Source: Cellulosimicrobium sp. Marseille-Q4280
GTDB lineage: Bacteria; Actinomycetota; Actinomycetes; Actinomycetales; Cellulomonadaceae
DNA length: 64,000 nt
Assembly: GCF_943181405.1 (NCBI RefSeq)
Contig: NZ_CALPBY010000004.1
Coordinates: 415,880 to 479,879, forward strand
Direction: 5' to 3'
This document shows positions 44,201 through 52,974 of this stretch, one piece after another. Within the stretch, counting starts at the first letter, position 1. Each line of letters begins with the position of its first letter. The position numbers and the translations under genes are program-made. The notes under the pieces were generated by a model. The model ran no database searches, had not been told where the DNA came from, and worked only from the letters and a program-made list of their open reading frames with translations.

Positions 44201-47200
44201 CCGACCAGCTCGGCGAGTTCGGCATGATGATGCAGCTCCCGAGCCGGTTCGAGAACGTCGAGTGGTACGGACGGGGGCCGTCGGAGACGTACTGGGACCG
44301 CAAGGCGGGCAACAACGTCGGCGTGTGGTCCGGCACCGTCACCGACCAGTTCGTGCCCTACCCGCGCATCCAGGAGAACGGCAACAAGACGGACGTGCGC
44401 TGGATGGCGCTCACCGACGACGACGGCACGGGCCTGCTCGCCTCCATGACGTACGGCGAGGGCTACTCGGGCGACCCCCTGGAGGCGGTCGCGCTCCACC
44501 ACACGCCGGAGTCGCTGTCGTCCTTCAGCTCCAAGAAGCGCTACCCGCACGAGGCCGAGCGGACGGACGACGTGGTGCTGCGCGTGCTCGAGCACCAGAA
44601 GGGCGTCGGCAACCTCGACTGGGGCTCCGAGCCGCCGTCGGCGATGATCCGCAAGACCGACGCGGCGCTGCTCGACTACACGTACACGCTGACGCCGCTC
44701 GAGGCCGGCTCCGACCCGATGGCGCGCTCCAAGGCGATCTACCCGGCGCCGACGTTCGCGCTGCTCGACTCCGTGTCGGTCGACGGCATGCCGCTGGAGG
44801 GGTTCACCCCGGAGACGTTCGGCTACGACTTCACGCTCCCCGAGTACTACCCGGAGTCGTTGCTGCCGGAGGTCACGGCGACCGCGCCCGAGGGCACCAC
44901 GGTGACGATCGACCAGCCGACGGAGATCCCCGGGACGGCCGTGCTGCACGTGACGTCCGGTGCGTCGTCGGTGGACTACACCGTGAACATCACGCGGGCC
45001 CCCGAGCCGCAGCCGGTGCTCGCGGTCTCGGACCTCGTGGACGTCCCGCCGACCGTGTCGGCGTCCGGCGCCTACACCGGCGGGCAGCCCGGCGTGGGCG
45101 AGCTGCTCTACGCGTACAGCGGCTACTCGCGGATCTTCGAGGACGTCAGCGGGACGGGTGCCGCCCTCCAGACGGCGAGCGGCGCCTACGAGAAGGGGTT
45201 CCAGGGCAACGCGCACCAGATCGTCGACCTCGACATCTCCGACCACGCCGTGACCACGTTCTCCGGCACCGGCGGGATCGACCCGTCGAAGTGGTCGGGC
45301 TCCGGCGCGACGCGTTCCAGCGTGGTCTTCGAGGTGTGGGGTCACCCGGACGTCGACGCCCTGACGGCCGACTACTACGCGCCGATGGCCCCGGGGTCCG
45401 CCGGCACCGGGACCGTCGTCACGGACGGGTGGACGAAGCTCGCCGCCAGCCCGGTGATCTCCGGGCGGAACGACTTCGCGTTCGACGAGGTCCCCCTGAC
45501 CTACGAGGCGGACGGCGGGACCGCCCGCTACGAGGCGCTGCGTCTCGTCATGAACGCCAACGGCGACAACGGCCACGACCAGGGTGTGTGGGGCGACCCG
45601 CGCATCGCCGTCGACCTGCCGGAGGACCCCCAGCTCCACGGGATCTCGCTCGACGGTGCGACGCTGCCCGGCTTCGACCCCGAGGTGCACGAGTACACGC
45701 TGGTGCTCGGGTCCGGCGCCGACGTGCCGACGGTCTCGGTCGACCACGACCGTGGTCTCTTCGTCCACGTCACGCAGGCGACGCAGGTCCCGGGCACCGC
45801 GACGGTCCGCGTCGGCACCGAGACCTACGAGGTCGCGTTCGAGCGTGCGGGGTCCCCGGAGGGCCAGCAGGCGTACGTCGGCGACCTCGTCACGGTCCCC
45901 GCGTCGATCGCCGCGGACGGCGAGGACCAGACCGCGGTGCTGCACGGCAACCTGCTGTACGCGTACAGCGGCTCGGGCGGCGTCTACCTCGACCGCAGCG
46001 AGGGTGCCGGGGGCGACACGACCCTGCGCCTGCGCGAGAGCGGCGAGGGCGCCGGTGCCGTCGTCCGGGAGTACGAGCACGGCCTGGCCGGCCGGGCCGC
46101 GCAGGTGCTCGACGTCGACGTGTCCCACCGGGACGCGCTGCGCTTCACGGCGGACGTCGGCGTGGACTGGACGATGCAGCCCGACGGCGGCGACGGCGCG
46201 GCCGTGCGGTTCGCCGTGTGGGGTGCGCGCGACGCCGCGGCGCTCACGAACGGCTTCTACGCCGGGGCGACGGGCGCCGACGTGCCGACCGAGGGCTGGG
46301 ACGAGCTGGGCACCTCTCCGGTCCTGGCGAACGCCGGGTACACGGGCGACCTCGAGGTGCAGCGCGACCTGCACCGGTTCGACCTCGACCTGATGTACGA
46401 GGGCGAGGACGGCCAGCGTCACCCGTACGAGGCGCTGCGTCTCGTGATGCTCCCGGTCGAGGGTGCGACGGCTCCCGCGCAGGGGGTGTGGGGCGACCCG
46501 CAGGTCACCTTCGTGGGCGACGAGCTCGACGAGCCCGTCGACATGATCCGGCTGACGTCCGAGGTGAGCGGGACGACGGCGTCGATCGGCTACCTGCTCA
46601 GCACGGAGCCGACCGGGCAGAAGATCCGCAGCATCGCCGTGGCGTACGACGACGCGAACCGGATGCTCGGCTACCGCGAGGTCACGTTCGACACCGAGGA
46701 CGGCAACCAGGACGGCGACCTGCCGATCTCGCTGCCGGAGGGCACCACGCCCGCGTCGCTGTCCTACCTCCTGGTCCAGGACGGCACGCTCGCCCCCGTG
46801 GCGGGTGCCTGGACGAAGGACCTCGCGGCCGGCGAGGAGTCCTTCTCCCACGCGGCGCTGCGCGAGGTCGTCCCCGGCGCCGAACCGGCGTTCGAGGTGG
46901 GCTTCGCGGCGGACACGCAGGCGGTCACGCTGCACGGGTCCGGGTTCTCCCCGGGTGCGGTCCTCGTCGTCGAGGGGACGGCGGACGGCGTGGACGGTCT
47001 GGACCACGTCGCGTTCGTCACGGCCGACGGCCGGGGCGTGCTCGACTACAGCTACCGGTCCGCCGCGAGCTCGCTCGACGCGATCACGGTGCGGGTGGGC
47101 GGCCAGGGCGTCGACGGCGTCATCGAGCGTCCCGAGGCACCCGAGGGCGTGGCGGTCACCGTCACCGCCGACGTGCGGTGCCTCGCGGGCAAGCCCTACC

Positions 47201-47436
47201 TCGCCGTCCGTGCGGTCAACGACGACGACGTCCCGCTGGACGTCGAGATCGCCACCCCGTACGGGACGAAGACGTTCACCGGCGTCGCGCCGGGGAAGAG
47301 CGCGTACCAGTCCTTCGCGGTGCGGGGCGCGGACCCGCAGGCCGACGCCGCGACGGTCACGGCCCGGCCGTCGGACGCCGGCGACGACCGCGAGACCGTC
47401 GCCAGGCCGGAGCACGCCGCTCCGACCTGCGGCTGA
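41266..47436 (+). CDS. secreted multi-domain GH2 beta-galactosidase-type enzyme
   Basis: 2056 aa. Signal peptide (VAVATAAGLAVSGLVAPAAGA). LacZ-type architecture: jelly-roll sugar-binding domain (about 80-300), Ig-like domain, TIM barrel with acid/base Glu553 (SLGNEAGTG) and nucleophile Glu613 (IMMEYQHFMGN), further beta domains including a Bgal_small_N-type domain (about 860-1150, FGMMMQLPSRFENVEWYGRGP). Then two tandem units, each a cadherin-like beta-sandwich plus a ~190-residue NPCBM-like module (about 1165-1450 and 1450-1760), an Ig-like region and the RCLAGK...CG module. Acts outside the cell, probably on beta-galactosyl glycans; beta-mannosidase or glucuronidase less likely. AAGGAGAGAG precedes the ATG. 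Divergent from the importer operon. Confidence 0.9.
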   Translation: MRSTSDVPGRPVHSRPARWAVAVATAAGLAVSGLVAPAAGAAPAVQAVDNPEVTGTEWTTPTAVKVGQTPSRSVMVPFDTVDEAKANPTLHRAQRASENIRLLNGTWQFNQVDAPADKPDVSGVTSIPDEGFQDIEVPSSWQVAGRYAGALGTDFPIYNNQDYPFQSSGGGVPNQGDFDAAQASTAFNPVGTYMRTLDLTAEDITDNRLILSFLGVESGFYLSVNGAVVGYGEDSFSTSEFDVTDYVHEGENLITVQVYRWTTGSFLESQDGLNFAGIHRDVYLTVQPDVAVYDYDVETTFTDHDYSSSQLEVEVDVANTSAEAAERTVKAHLFDAQGEPVGEPVSTSVTVGAGETSTADLTTTVEDPALWSAELPNLYTLVLELTDADGTTLETFGKRVGFREFYMEHAGTSDSTSNMRINGQNIELYGVNRGENDPAFGHHVPYENVVADVRNAKQLNMNAIRTSHFPPDPHLLDLADEYGLYVMDEVNVESHNGRDGINNTPYAIDPSLTSRDFPGNDSRYTVSMEQRMRSMVERDKGYPSVIIYSLGNEAGTGPNFDTMIDVIKELDGEKLVHYQGDNGNPRVDMIGAMYPAYSAANRPTAEKPFIMMEYQHFMGNTGGELSRYVEIMESSHRQQGGFIWDYVDQSALTLKEGADTSDGVTRDELFFGMDGSWPQVSGDGNFLMNGVLFPDRTWKPGAYEVKKQYQDLKFSQTDAQRAERQVTITNLNRFKNASYYDVVWSLQEDGTTVQSGTLTDAEVDLAPPTGDVDAGSTTTVTLPYGIEDPTPGAEYQLLVEYRLAADTPYAEAGYVQGSAQFALDARGVDQVVDVEALGASRTDTTDDAVTVTGTTPEGSPFTVAVDKATGLLDTYQVGDDDLVTKAPVGSFFRAETDQNGAVRGNAHNLATPEGYQAWLNQGEDLQDVSVNTLGGDGGTTKIVVNATLRNGSAYTTTYTVYADGTVVVGARLAPSAEAPDQLGEFGMMMQLPSRFENVEWYGRGPSETYWDRKAGNNVGVWSGTVTDQFVPYPRIQENGNKTDVRWMALTDDDGTGLLASMTYGEGYSGDPLEAVALHHTPESLSSFSSKKRYPHEAERTDDVVLRVLEHQKGVGNLDWGSEPPSAMIRKTDAALLDYTYTLTPLEAGSDPMARSKAIYPAPTFALLDSVSVDGMPLEGFTPETFGYDFTLPEYYPESLLPEVTATAPEGTTVTIDQPTEIPGTAVLHVTSGASSVDYTVNITRAPEPQPVLAVSDLVDVPPTVSASGAYTGGQPGVGELLYAYSGYSRIFEDVSGTGAALQTASGAYEKGFQGNAHQIVDLDISDHAVTTFSGTGGIDPSKWSGSGATRSSVVFEVWGHPDVDALTADYYAPMAPGSAGTGTVVTDGWTKLAASPVISGRNDFAFDEVPLTYEADGGTARYEALRLVMNANGDNGHDQGVWGDPRIAVDLPEDPQLHGISLDGATLPGFDPEVHEYTLVLGSGADVPTVSVDHDRGLFVHVTQATQVPGTATVRVGTETYEVAFERAGSPEGQQAYVGDLVTVPASIAADGEDQTAVLHGNLLYAYSGSGGVYLDRSEGAGGDTTLRLRESGEGAGAVVREYEHGLAGRAAQVLDVDVSHRDALRFTADVGVDWTMQPDGGDGAAVRFAVWGARDAAALTNGFYAGATGADVPTEGWDELGTSPVLANAGYTGDLEVQRDLHRFDLDLMYEGEDGQRHPYEALRLVMLPVEGATAPAQGVWGDPQVTFVGDELDEPVDMIRLTSEVSGTTASIGYLLSTEPTGQKIRSIAVAYDDANRMLGYREVTFDTEDGNQDGDLPISLPEGTTPASLSYLLVQDGTLAPVAGAWTKDLAAGEESFSHAALREVVPGAEPAFEVGFAADTQAVTLHGSGFSPGAVLVVEGTADGVDGLDHVAFVTADGRGVLDYSYRSAASSLDAITVRVGGQGVDGVIERPEAPEGVAVTVTADVRCLAGKPYLAVRAVNDDDVPLDVEIATPYGTKTFTGVAPGKSAYQSFAVRGADPQADAATVTARPSDAGDDRETVARPEHAAPTCG
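47176..47436 (+). other. C-terminal RCLAGK...CG module, copy 3
   Basis: 86 codons plus stop at the end of the GH2 gene: RCLAGKPYLAVRAVNDDD start, KSAYQSFAVRGAD, ends PTCG. Closest to copy 1. Confidence 0.85.
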
Positions 47437-47448
47437 CCGAACCGCCCG

Positions 47449-47486
47449 GGGTGCGCCGGTCGTCCGACCGTCGGACCGGCGCACCC
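47449..47486 (+). terminator. terminator of the GH2 gene
   Basis: 13-bp perfect stem GGGTGCGCCGGTC/GACCGGCGCACCC, 12 bp past the stop codon; no U-tract. Confidence 0.75.
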
Positions 47487-47515
47487 GGGGCACCCTCGGC
47501 CTCGCAGTTCAGGCC

Positions 47516-47541
47516 AGGAAGTGAACGCAAGGAGCTATTCT
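47516..47541 (+). promoter_or_regulatory. ROK gene promoter with candidate operator, copy 2
   Basis: AGGAAGTGAACGCA (47516-47529) lies over the -35 position; -10 TATTCT (47536-47541) ends 7 nt before the GTG start, so the mRNA is probably leaderless and autoregulated. Confidence 0.55.
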
Positions 47542-47548
47542 GGCGCTC

Positions 47549-48733
47549 GTGCGCGCTGACCGGGTGACCCCGGGCTCGCAGACTTCACTGCGTGAGGCCA
47601 ACCGAGCCCGGATCGTGAGCGCCGTCCAGCAGCGTGGCTCCCTCACGCAGATCGAGCTGGCCGGCGTCACCGGGCTGTCCCCGGCGACCGTCTCCAACAT
47701 CGTCAAGGAGCTCACCGGCGCGGGCGTCCTGCACACGTCGCCGTCGACGCGCAGCGGCCGCCGCGCGCTGCAGGTCACGCTCGCGCGCAACCTCGGCCTC
47801 GTCGCCGGCGTCCACTTCGGCACCCGCTCGCTGCGCGTCGCGCTCGCCGACGCCTCGATGCGGGTCCTCGCCGACCAGCGCATGCCCCTCGCGCCCGACC
47901 ACCGTGCCGACACGGGGCTCCAGCGCGCGGCGATGCTCGTCGAGGAGATGGTCGCCTCGGTCGACGCCGCGCCCGGCGAGCTGCTCGCCGTCGGGGTCGG
48001 TGTCCCGGCGCCCGTGGACGTGCGCACCGGGCGGATCGCGACGGTGGGGATGCTGCGCGGGTGGGACGGCGTGGTGGTCCCCGAGCTGCTCGAGGCCGAG
48101 GTCGGCGCACCCGTCACCGTGGACAACGACGCGAACCTCGGCGCGCTCGCCGAGACCCGGTTCGGCGCGGCCCAGGGCCACGACGCCGTCGCCTACCTGC
48201 GCGTCTCGCACGGCGTGGGCGGCGGGCTCGTGCTCGGCGGCCGCCTCGTGCACGGGCGCGGTGGGGTCGCGGGGGAGATCGGGCACGTGACGATCGACGA
48301 GAACGGGCCGATCTGCCGGTGCGGCAACCGCGGCTGCCTCGAGACGTTCGTCGGGGCGAACGTGCTGCTCGGCATGCTGTCCGAGAGCCGCGGCCACCTC
48401 ACGCTGCGCGACGTCATCGCCCGGGCGCGGGAGGGCGACCCCGGCTGCCGACGCGTCCTGTTCGACGCCGGGCAGCACCTCGGCGTCGCCGCGGCGAACC
48501 TGTGCAACCTGGTCGACCCCGAGATCGTCGTCGTCGGGGGACAGCTCGCCGAGGCGGGCGAGATCCTGCTCGGACCGCTGCGCACCGTCCTCGAGCAGCG
48601 CACCGTGCCGAGCACGGCCGGGCCGGTCGAGGTCGTCGCGTCCGCGCTGGGCTCCGCGGCCGAGGTCCGCGGCGCGCTGGCCGTCGCGCTCGACACGGCA
48701 CGCGTCAGCGGCGCGCTGGGGGTGGGGGCGTGA
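47549..48733 (+). CDS. ROK-family transcriptional regulator
   Basis: 394 aa. N-terminal winged helix (residues about 10-75: SLTQIELAGVTGLSPATVSN), then a ROK domain with DNDANLGALAETRFGAAQGH, GGLVLGGRLVHGRGGVAGEIGHV and the zinc-type motif CRCGNRGCLE. Such regulators (XylR/NagC type) respond to free sugars. It heads an operon with a sugar importer and a LacI regulator; overlaps the next gene by 4 bp (GTGA). Likely target: the TGAACGCA motif in its own and the MalEFG-type promoter. Confidence 0.9.
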   Translation: MRADRVTPGSQTSLREANRARIVSAVQQRGSLTQIELAGVTGLSPATVSNIVKELTGAGVLHTSPSTRSGRRALQVTLARNLGLVAGVHFGTRSLRVALADASMRVLADQRMPLAPDHRADTGLQRAAMLVEEMVASVDAAPGELLAVGVGVPAPVDVRTGRIATVGMLRGWDGVVVPELLEAEVGAPVTVDNDANLGALAETRFGAAQGHDAVAYLRVSHGVGGGLVLGGRLVHGRGGVAGEIGHVTIDENGPICRCGNRGCLETFVGANVLLGMLSESRGHLTLRDVIARAREGDPGCRRVLFDAGQHLGVAAANLCNLVDPEIVVVGGQLAEAGEILLGPLRTVLEQRTVPSTAGPVEVVASALGSAAEVRGALAVALDTARVSGALGVGA

Positions 48734-49854
48734 GCCGTCGACCCGGGGCCGCGCGGCCCGCACCGCGTCGTCGGGCCCTCCGCGTCGCGGCGATCGCCGC
48801 GGTGACGCTCGCGCTCGGGGCGGGCTGCGCCGTCGACCAGGGCGCGGAGCAGACCGGTCCCACCGAGGGCACGATCGGGCTCCTGCTGCCCGAGGCGAAG
48901 ACGGCCCGGTACGAGACGACGGACCGGCCGACGTTCGTCTCCGTCGTCGAGCGGCGCTGCCCCACGTGCGAGGTGCTGTACGCCAACGCCGCGCAGGACG
49001 CGGCGAACCAGCAGCAGCAGGCCGAGTCGATGCTCGCGCGCGGGGCGGACGTCCTCGTGCTCGACGCCGTCGACACGGTCGCCGCCGTGAGCGTCGTGGC
49101 GGAGGCCCGGCGCCTCGGGGTGCCCGTCATCGCCTACGATCGCTTCGTCGCCGACGCGGACTACTACGTGTCGTTCGACAACGAGCTCATCGGCTACCTC
49201 ATGGGGGAGGCCCTGGTCGGCGCGGTCGAGGCCCGCGCCGAGGAGGACCCGCCCGCAGAGGGCCGACCGGGGGTGCTGCTCGTCCAGGGGTCGCCGACCG
49301 ACCCGAACTCCGCGGCGCTCGCCGCGGGCGCCCACCGCGCTCTCGACGGAGAGGACATCGACGTGCTCGCCGAGTACGACACCCCCGACTGGAGCCCCGA
49401 CAAGGCCACCGAGTGGGTCGAGGGGCAGCTCACCCAGTACCCCGGCCGCGTCGACGGCGTCTTCGCCGCGAGCGACGGCATCGCGGGGGGCGCCATCGCC
49501 GCGATGAAGGCCGCCGGCCTCGACCCCGTGCCGCCGACCACCGGCCAGGACGGCGAGCTCGCCGCGGTGCAGCGCGTCATCTCGGGCGACCAGTACATGA
49601 CGGTCTACAAGGCGACCTCGCAGCAGGCGCGCACCGCCGCGGAGCTCGCCGTGCGGCTGCTGCGCGGGCAGGACCCGCGCGCCACGGCCGTGATCGACGG
49701 CGTCCCGAGCCTCCTGCTGGCGCCCCGCGCCGTCGGGCCCGACGACGTGCAGCGCGTCCTCGTCGACGGCGGCGTCTACACCGTCGACGAGATCTGCACC
49801 CCGTACTACGTCGAGGCCTGCCTCGACGTCGGACTGCTGGAGGCCGCCTCGTGA
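48730..49854 (+). CDS. ribose/xylose-type periplasmic-binding lipoprotein (family 2)
   Basis: 374 aa. Signal peptide and lipobox LALGAGCAVDQG. XylF/ChvE-like fold: EGTIGLLLPEAKTARYETTD, ANAAQDAANQQQQAESMLAR, VLVLDAVD, VPVIAYDRFV, GGAIAAMKAAGL and GQDGELAAVQRVISGDQYMT. Binds an aldose and delivers it to the permease encoded two genes on. GTG start overlapping the ROK gene stop; Cys-rich segments (RRCPTCEV, CTPYYVEAC) may form disulfides. Confidence 0.9.
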   Translation: MSRRPGAARPAPRRRALRVAAIAAVTLALGAGCAVDQGAEQTGPTEGTIGLLLPEAKTARYETTDRPTFVSVVERRCPTCEVLYANAAQDAANQQQQAESMLARGADVLVLDAVDTVAAVSVVAEARRLGVPVIAYDRFVADADYYVSFDNELIGYLMGEALVGAVEARAEEDPPAEGRPGVLLVQGSPTDPNSAALAAGAHRALDGEDIDVLAEYDTPDWSPDKATEWVEGQLTQYPGRVDGVFAASDGIAGGAIAAMKAAGLDPVPPTTGQDGELAAVQRVISGDQYMTVYKATSQQARTAAELAVRLLRGQDPRATAVIDGVPSLLLAPRAVGPDDVQRVLVDGGVYTVDEICTPYYVEACLDVGLLEAAS

Positions 49855-50621
49855 GCGCGCCCCAGCCGGTGCTGTCCCTGCGCGGCGTGTCGAAGAGCTT
49901 CGGCGGCGTGCGCGCGCTCGTCGACGTGGACGTCGACGTGCACGAGCACGAGGTCCTCGCCGTCGTCGGCGACAACGGCGCGGGGAAGTCCACGCTCGCG
50001 GGCGTCGTCGCCGGCGCGTTCCGCCCCGACACCGGGCAGGTCCTGCTCGACGGCGAGCCCGTCGCCATCTCGTCCCCGAAGGCGGCTCGCGAGCTCGGGA
50101 TCGCCGCCGTCTTCCAGGACCTCGCGCTCGTCGACGACCTCGACGTCGTCGAGAACCTCTTCCTCGGGCAGGAGACGGTCCACGGACCGTTCCTCGACGA
50201 GGTCGCGATGGAGCGCGAGGCGTGGGGCCTGCTCGACCAGCTCGCGGCGACCGTCCCGTCCGTGCGGCTCCCCGTCCGGGCGCTGTCCGGCGGGCAGCGC
50301 CAGGTCGTCGCCGTCGCGCGCGCCCTCCTCGGCGCGCCGCGCGTGCTCGTCCTCGACGAGCCGACGGCGTCGCTCGGCGTGCGCCAGACCGCCGAGGTCC
50401 TCAACCTCATCGAGAAGCTGCGCGAGCGCGGCCACGCCGTGGTGCTCGTGAGCCACCAGGCGGGCGAGCTGCAGGCCGTCGCCGACCGCATCCTCGTGCT
50501 CCGGCTCGGGCGCGTGCACGGCGAGTTCGCGGGCGACACGTCGTACGAGGACCTGCTCGCCGCGATGACGGGTGCCGTGCGCCCCGGTCGCACCGGTGGC
50601 CCGAGGGCGGTGCCGCGATGA
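49851..50621 (+). CDS. ribose/xylose-type ABC importer ATPase (single-domain)
   Basis: 256 aa. Walker A GDNGAGKSTLAGVVAGAF, signature LSGGQRQVVAVARALL, Walker B VLVLDEPTASLG, H-loop VLVSHQ. RbsA/XylG relatives normally carry two fused ATPase domains (~500 aa); this one has a single domain, like the FrcA-type minority. GTG start overlapping the binding-protein gene by 4 bp. The C-terminal ~15 residues are Arg/Pro-rich. Confidence 0.9.
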   Translation: MSAPQPVLSLRGVSKSFGGVRALVDVDVDVHEHEVLAVVGDNGAGKSTLAGVVAGAFRPDTGQVLLDGEPVAISSPKAARELGIAAVFQDLALVDDLDVVENLFLGQETVHGPFLDEVAMEREAWGLLDQLAATVPSVRLPVRALSGGQRQVVAVARALLGAPRVLVLDEPTASLGVRQTAEVLNLIEKLRERGHAVVLVSHQAGELQAVADRILVLRLGRVHGEFAGDTSYEDLLAAMTGAVRPGRTGGPRAVPR

Positions 50622-51838
50622 GCGTCCCCGGCCCCTCCGCGGGCGTCCCCCTCGACCGCGCGGCCGACCGTCACGGCACGCTCTCGGGCTCCGTCGTGCA
50701 GCGGGTCCGCGGCGCGCACCTCGGCATGCTCCCGATCGTCGGCGCGCTCCTGCTCATCTGGGCCGTGCTCGGCGCGATCAACCCCGCGTTCCTGTCCGCC
50801 GAGAACCTCGTCAACCTCACGCTCCAGAGCGCGCCCACCGGGATGATCGCGCTCGGCGTCGTCCTCGTGCTGCTCGTGGGGCAGATCGACCTGTCCGTCG
50901 GCTCCGTGAGCGGTCTCGCCGCGGCCGTGCTCGCCGTCGGGACGGTGAGCCTCGGGTGGCCCGTCGCGCTCGCGATCCTCGCGGCGCTCGCGGTGGGCGT
51001 CGTCGTCGGGCTCGGGTACGGCGCGCTGTCGACGCGCCTCGGGCTGCCGTCGTTCGTCTTCACGCTGGCCGGGCTGCTGATCCTCGCGGGCGTCCAGCTG
51101 CGCGTCCTCGGGCCGAAGGGCTCGATCAACCTCCCGTTCGAGTCGTGGCTCGTGCGCACCGTCCAGCAGGGCTTCCTGCCGCAGGCCGCCGCCTGGGCGG
51201 TCGTCGTGGTCGTCGTCGCCGGGTACCTCGCGGTCCAGGTGGTCGACCACGTGCGCCGGGTGCGCGCAGAGCTCCCCGCGCCGGGGGTGGCGCGCATCGC
51301 GGTGCGGACCGGGATCCTCGCCGTCGTGCTCGCGGGGACGGTCGCGTACCTCGGCACGGCGCGCGGTGTCGGGTACACGGTCGTGCTGTTCGTCGCGCTC
51401 GTCGTCGTGGTCGACGTCCTCCTGCGGCGCACGCGCTGGGGGCGGTCGGTGCGCGCCGTCGGCGGCGACCGGCGGTCGGCGCTGCTCGCCGGCGTCGCGG
51501 TGCGCCGCACGGTCGTGTCGTGCTTCGTCGCGTGCTCCACGTTCGCGGCGCTCGGCGGCGTCCTCGCGGCCGGCCGGCTCGCCGCCGCGAACCAGGGCAC
51601 GGGCGGCGCGGACACGTACCTCACCGCCATCGCGGCGGCCGTCATCGGCGGCACGAGCCTGTTCGGCGGGCGCGGCAGCGCGTGGTCGGCGCTGCTCGGC
51701 GTGCTCGTCATCCAGTCGATCGCGAACGGCCTCACGCTGCTCAACCTCGACACGGCGACGCGGTACATCGTGACGGGAGCGGTCCTGCTGCTCGCTATCG
51801 TCGTCGACATGCTCATCCGCGGTCGACGAGAGGTCTAG
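50618..51838 (+). CDS. ribose/xylose-type ABC importer permease
   Basis: 406 aa with about ten TM segments (e.g. IVGALLLIWAVLGAI, VVLVLLVGQIDLSVGSV). The GQIDLSVGS and AAVIGGTSLFGGRG motifs are diagnostic of the RbsC/XylH family; length fits XylH. ATGA overlap with the ATPase gene. Probably imports pentoses or hexoses liberated extracellularly. Confidence 0.92.
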   Translation: MSVPGPSAGVPLDRAADRHGTLSGSVVQRVRGAHLGMLPIVGALLLIWAVLGAINPAFLSAENLVNLTLQSAPTGMIALGVVLVLLVGQIDLSVGSVSGLAAAVLAVGTVSLGWPVALAILAALAVGVVVGLGYGALSTRLGLPSFVFTLAGLLILAGVQLRVLGPKGSINLPFESWLVRTVQQGFLPQAAAWAVVVVVVAGYLAVQVVDHVRRVRAELPAPGVARIAVRTGILAVVLAGTVAYLGTARGVGYTVVLFVALVVVVDVLLRRTRWGRSVRAVGGDRRSALLAGVAVRRTVVSCFVACSTFAALGGVLAAGRLAAANQGTGGADTYLTAIAAAVIGGTSLFGGRGSAWSALLGVLVIQSIANGLTLLNLDTATRYIVTGAVLLLAIVVDMLIRGRREV

Positions 51839-51841
51839 ACG

Positions 51842-52939
51842 ATGGTGCTGCAGGGGGAACCCGGAACGGCTGCGACGACGTCTCGCGGCGAGAGGCGCGC
51901 GCCCGGTGCGCGCGGCGGTCGGCGCCCGACGCTCGCCGCCGTCGCCGAGCTCGCGGGCGTGAGCCTCAAGACGGCCTCGCGCGTCCTCAACGACGAGCCC
52001 AACGTCGCCGCGCCCACGCGGGAGAAGGTCCAGGAGGCGGCCCAGCGGCTCGGGTTCCGGCGCAACGCCGTCGCGGCCGACCTGGCGCGCGGCGGTTCGT
52101 CGCGTCTCGTCGGGTTCGTCACCGGCGACCTCGCGAACCCGTTCTACTCCGCCCTCGCGAGCGGGATCGAGCGGGAGCTGCGCCACCACGGCCTCCAGCT
52201 CATCACCACGAGCTCCGACGAGGACCCGGAGCGCGAGCGCTCGCTCACGGAGGCGCTCGTCGAGCGTCGCGTCGGTGCGCTCGTCGTGACGCCCACGGCC
52301 ACGGACCACTCCTCCCTGCAGCACGAGCTCGACGGCGGGCTCCCCGTCGTCTTCGTCGACCGCCCGGCGCAGGGCGTCGAGGCCGACACCGTGGTCATCG
52401 ACAACCGCGGCGGGATGCGCGACGCCGTGACGCACCTCCTCGCCCACGGCCACCGGCGCATCGCGCTCGTCGGCGACGAGTCGAGGCTGTGGACGTTCCA
52501 GGAGCGTCGCGACGAGTTCGTCGCGACCCTGCGGGGAGCGGGCGTCGAGTCGCCTCACGACTACGTGCGCGACGGCGCGCACGACGCCGACCTCGCGCGC
52601 GCGTTCGTCACCGAGCTGCTCGCGCTCCCCGAGCCGCCGACGGCGCTGCTCACGGCCAACAACAAGATCACCGTGGGCGCCCTCCAGGCGCTCCGCGACC
52701 ACGCCGGGGGTCCCGGTGCGGGGCCCGTCGCGCTCGTGGGGTTCGACGACTTCGCGCTCGCCGACCTCCTCGACGTGACGGTCGTCGGCTACGACGTCGT
52801 CGAGATGGGCCGCAAGGCCGCCGCGCTCGCCGTGTCCCGCTCGGAGAACCCGGACCTCCCGCCGCGGCTCGTGGTCGTGCCGACCCGGCTCGTCGTGCGG
52901 GGGACGGGAGAGGTCGCGGCCCCGGGGACGGACGGCTGA
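51842..52939 (+). CDS. LacI-family transcriptional regulator
   Basis: 365 aa. After ~30 basic residues the LacI headpiece PTLAAVAELAGVSLKTASRV begins (residues about 33-80), followed by a periplasmic-binding-like ligand domain (LVGFVTGDLANPFYSALASG, VVFVDRPAQGVEADTVVIDN, VGFDDFALADLL). Follows the permease gene by 3 bp. Best candidate to bind the TGACAGCGCTGTCA palindromes in front of the GH92 gene (54859, 54904) and the unassigned glycosidase gene (33499). Effector unknown, presumably a released sugar. Confidence 0.9.
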   Translation: MVLQGEPGTAATTSRGERRAPGARGGRRPTLAAVAELAGVSLKTASRVLNDEPNVAAPTREKVQEAAQRLGFRRNAVAADLARGGSSRLVGFVTGDLANPFYSALASGIERELRHHGLQLITTSSDEDPERERSLTEALVERRVGALVVTPTATDHSSLQHELDGGLPVVFVDRPAQGVEADTVVIDNRGGMRDAVTHLLAHGHRRIALVGDESRLWTFQERRDEFVATLRGAGVESPHDYVRDGAHDADLARAFVTELLALPEPPTALLTANNKITVGALQALRDHAGGPGAGPVALVGFDDFALADLLDVTVVGYDVVEMGRKAAALAVSRSENPDLPPRLVVVPTRLVVRGTGEVAAPGTDG

Positions 52940-52961
52940 CGGTCCCGTCCGGAACATCCGC

Positions 52962-52967
52962 TACCCT
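52962..52967 (+). promoter_or_regulatory. -10 element for leaderless lipoprotein gene
   Basis: TACCCT ends 7 nt before the ATG at 52975; no Shine-Dalgarno sequence. Confidence 0.55.
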
Positions 52968-52974
52968 CCGGGCC

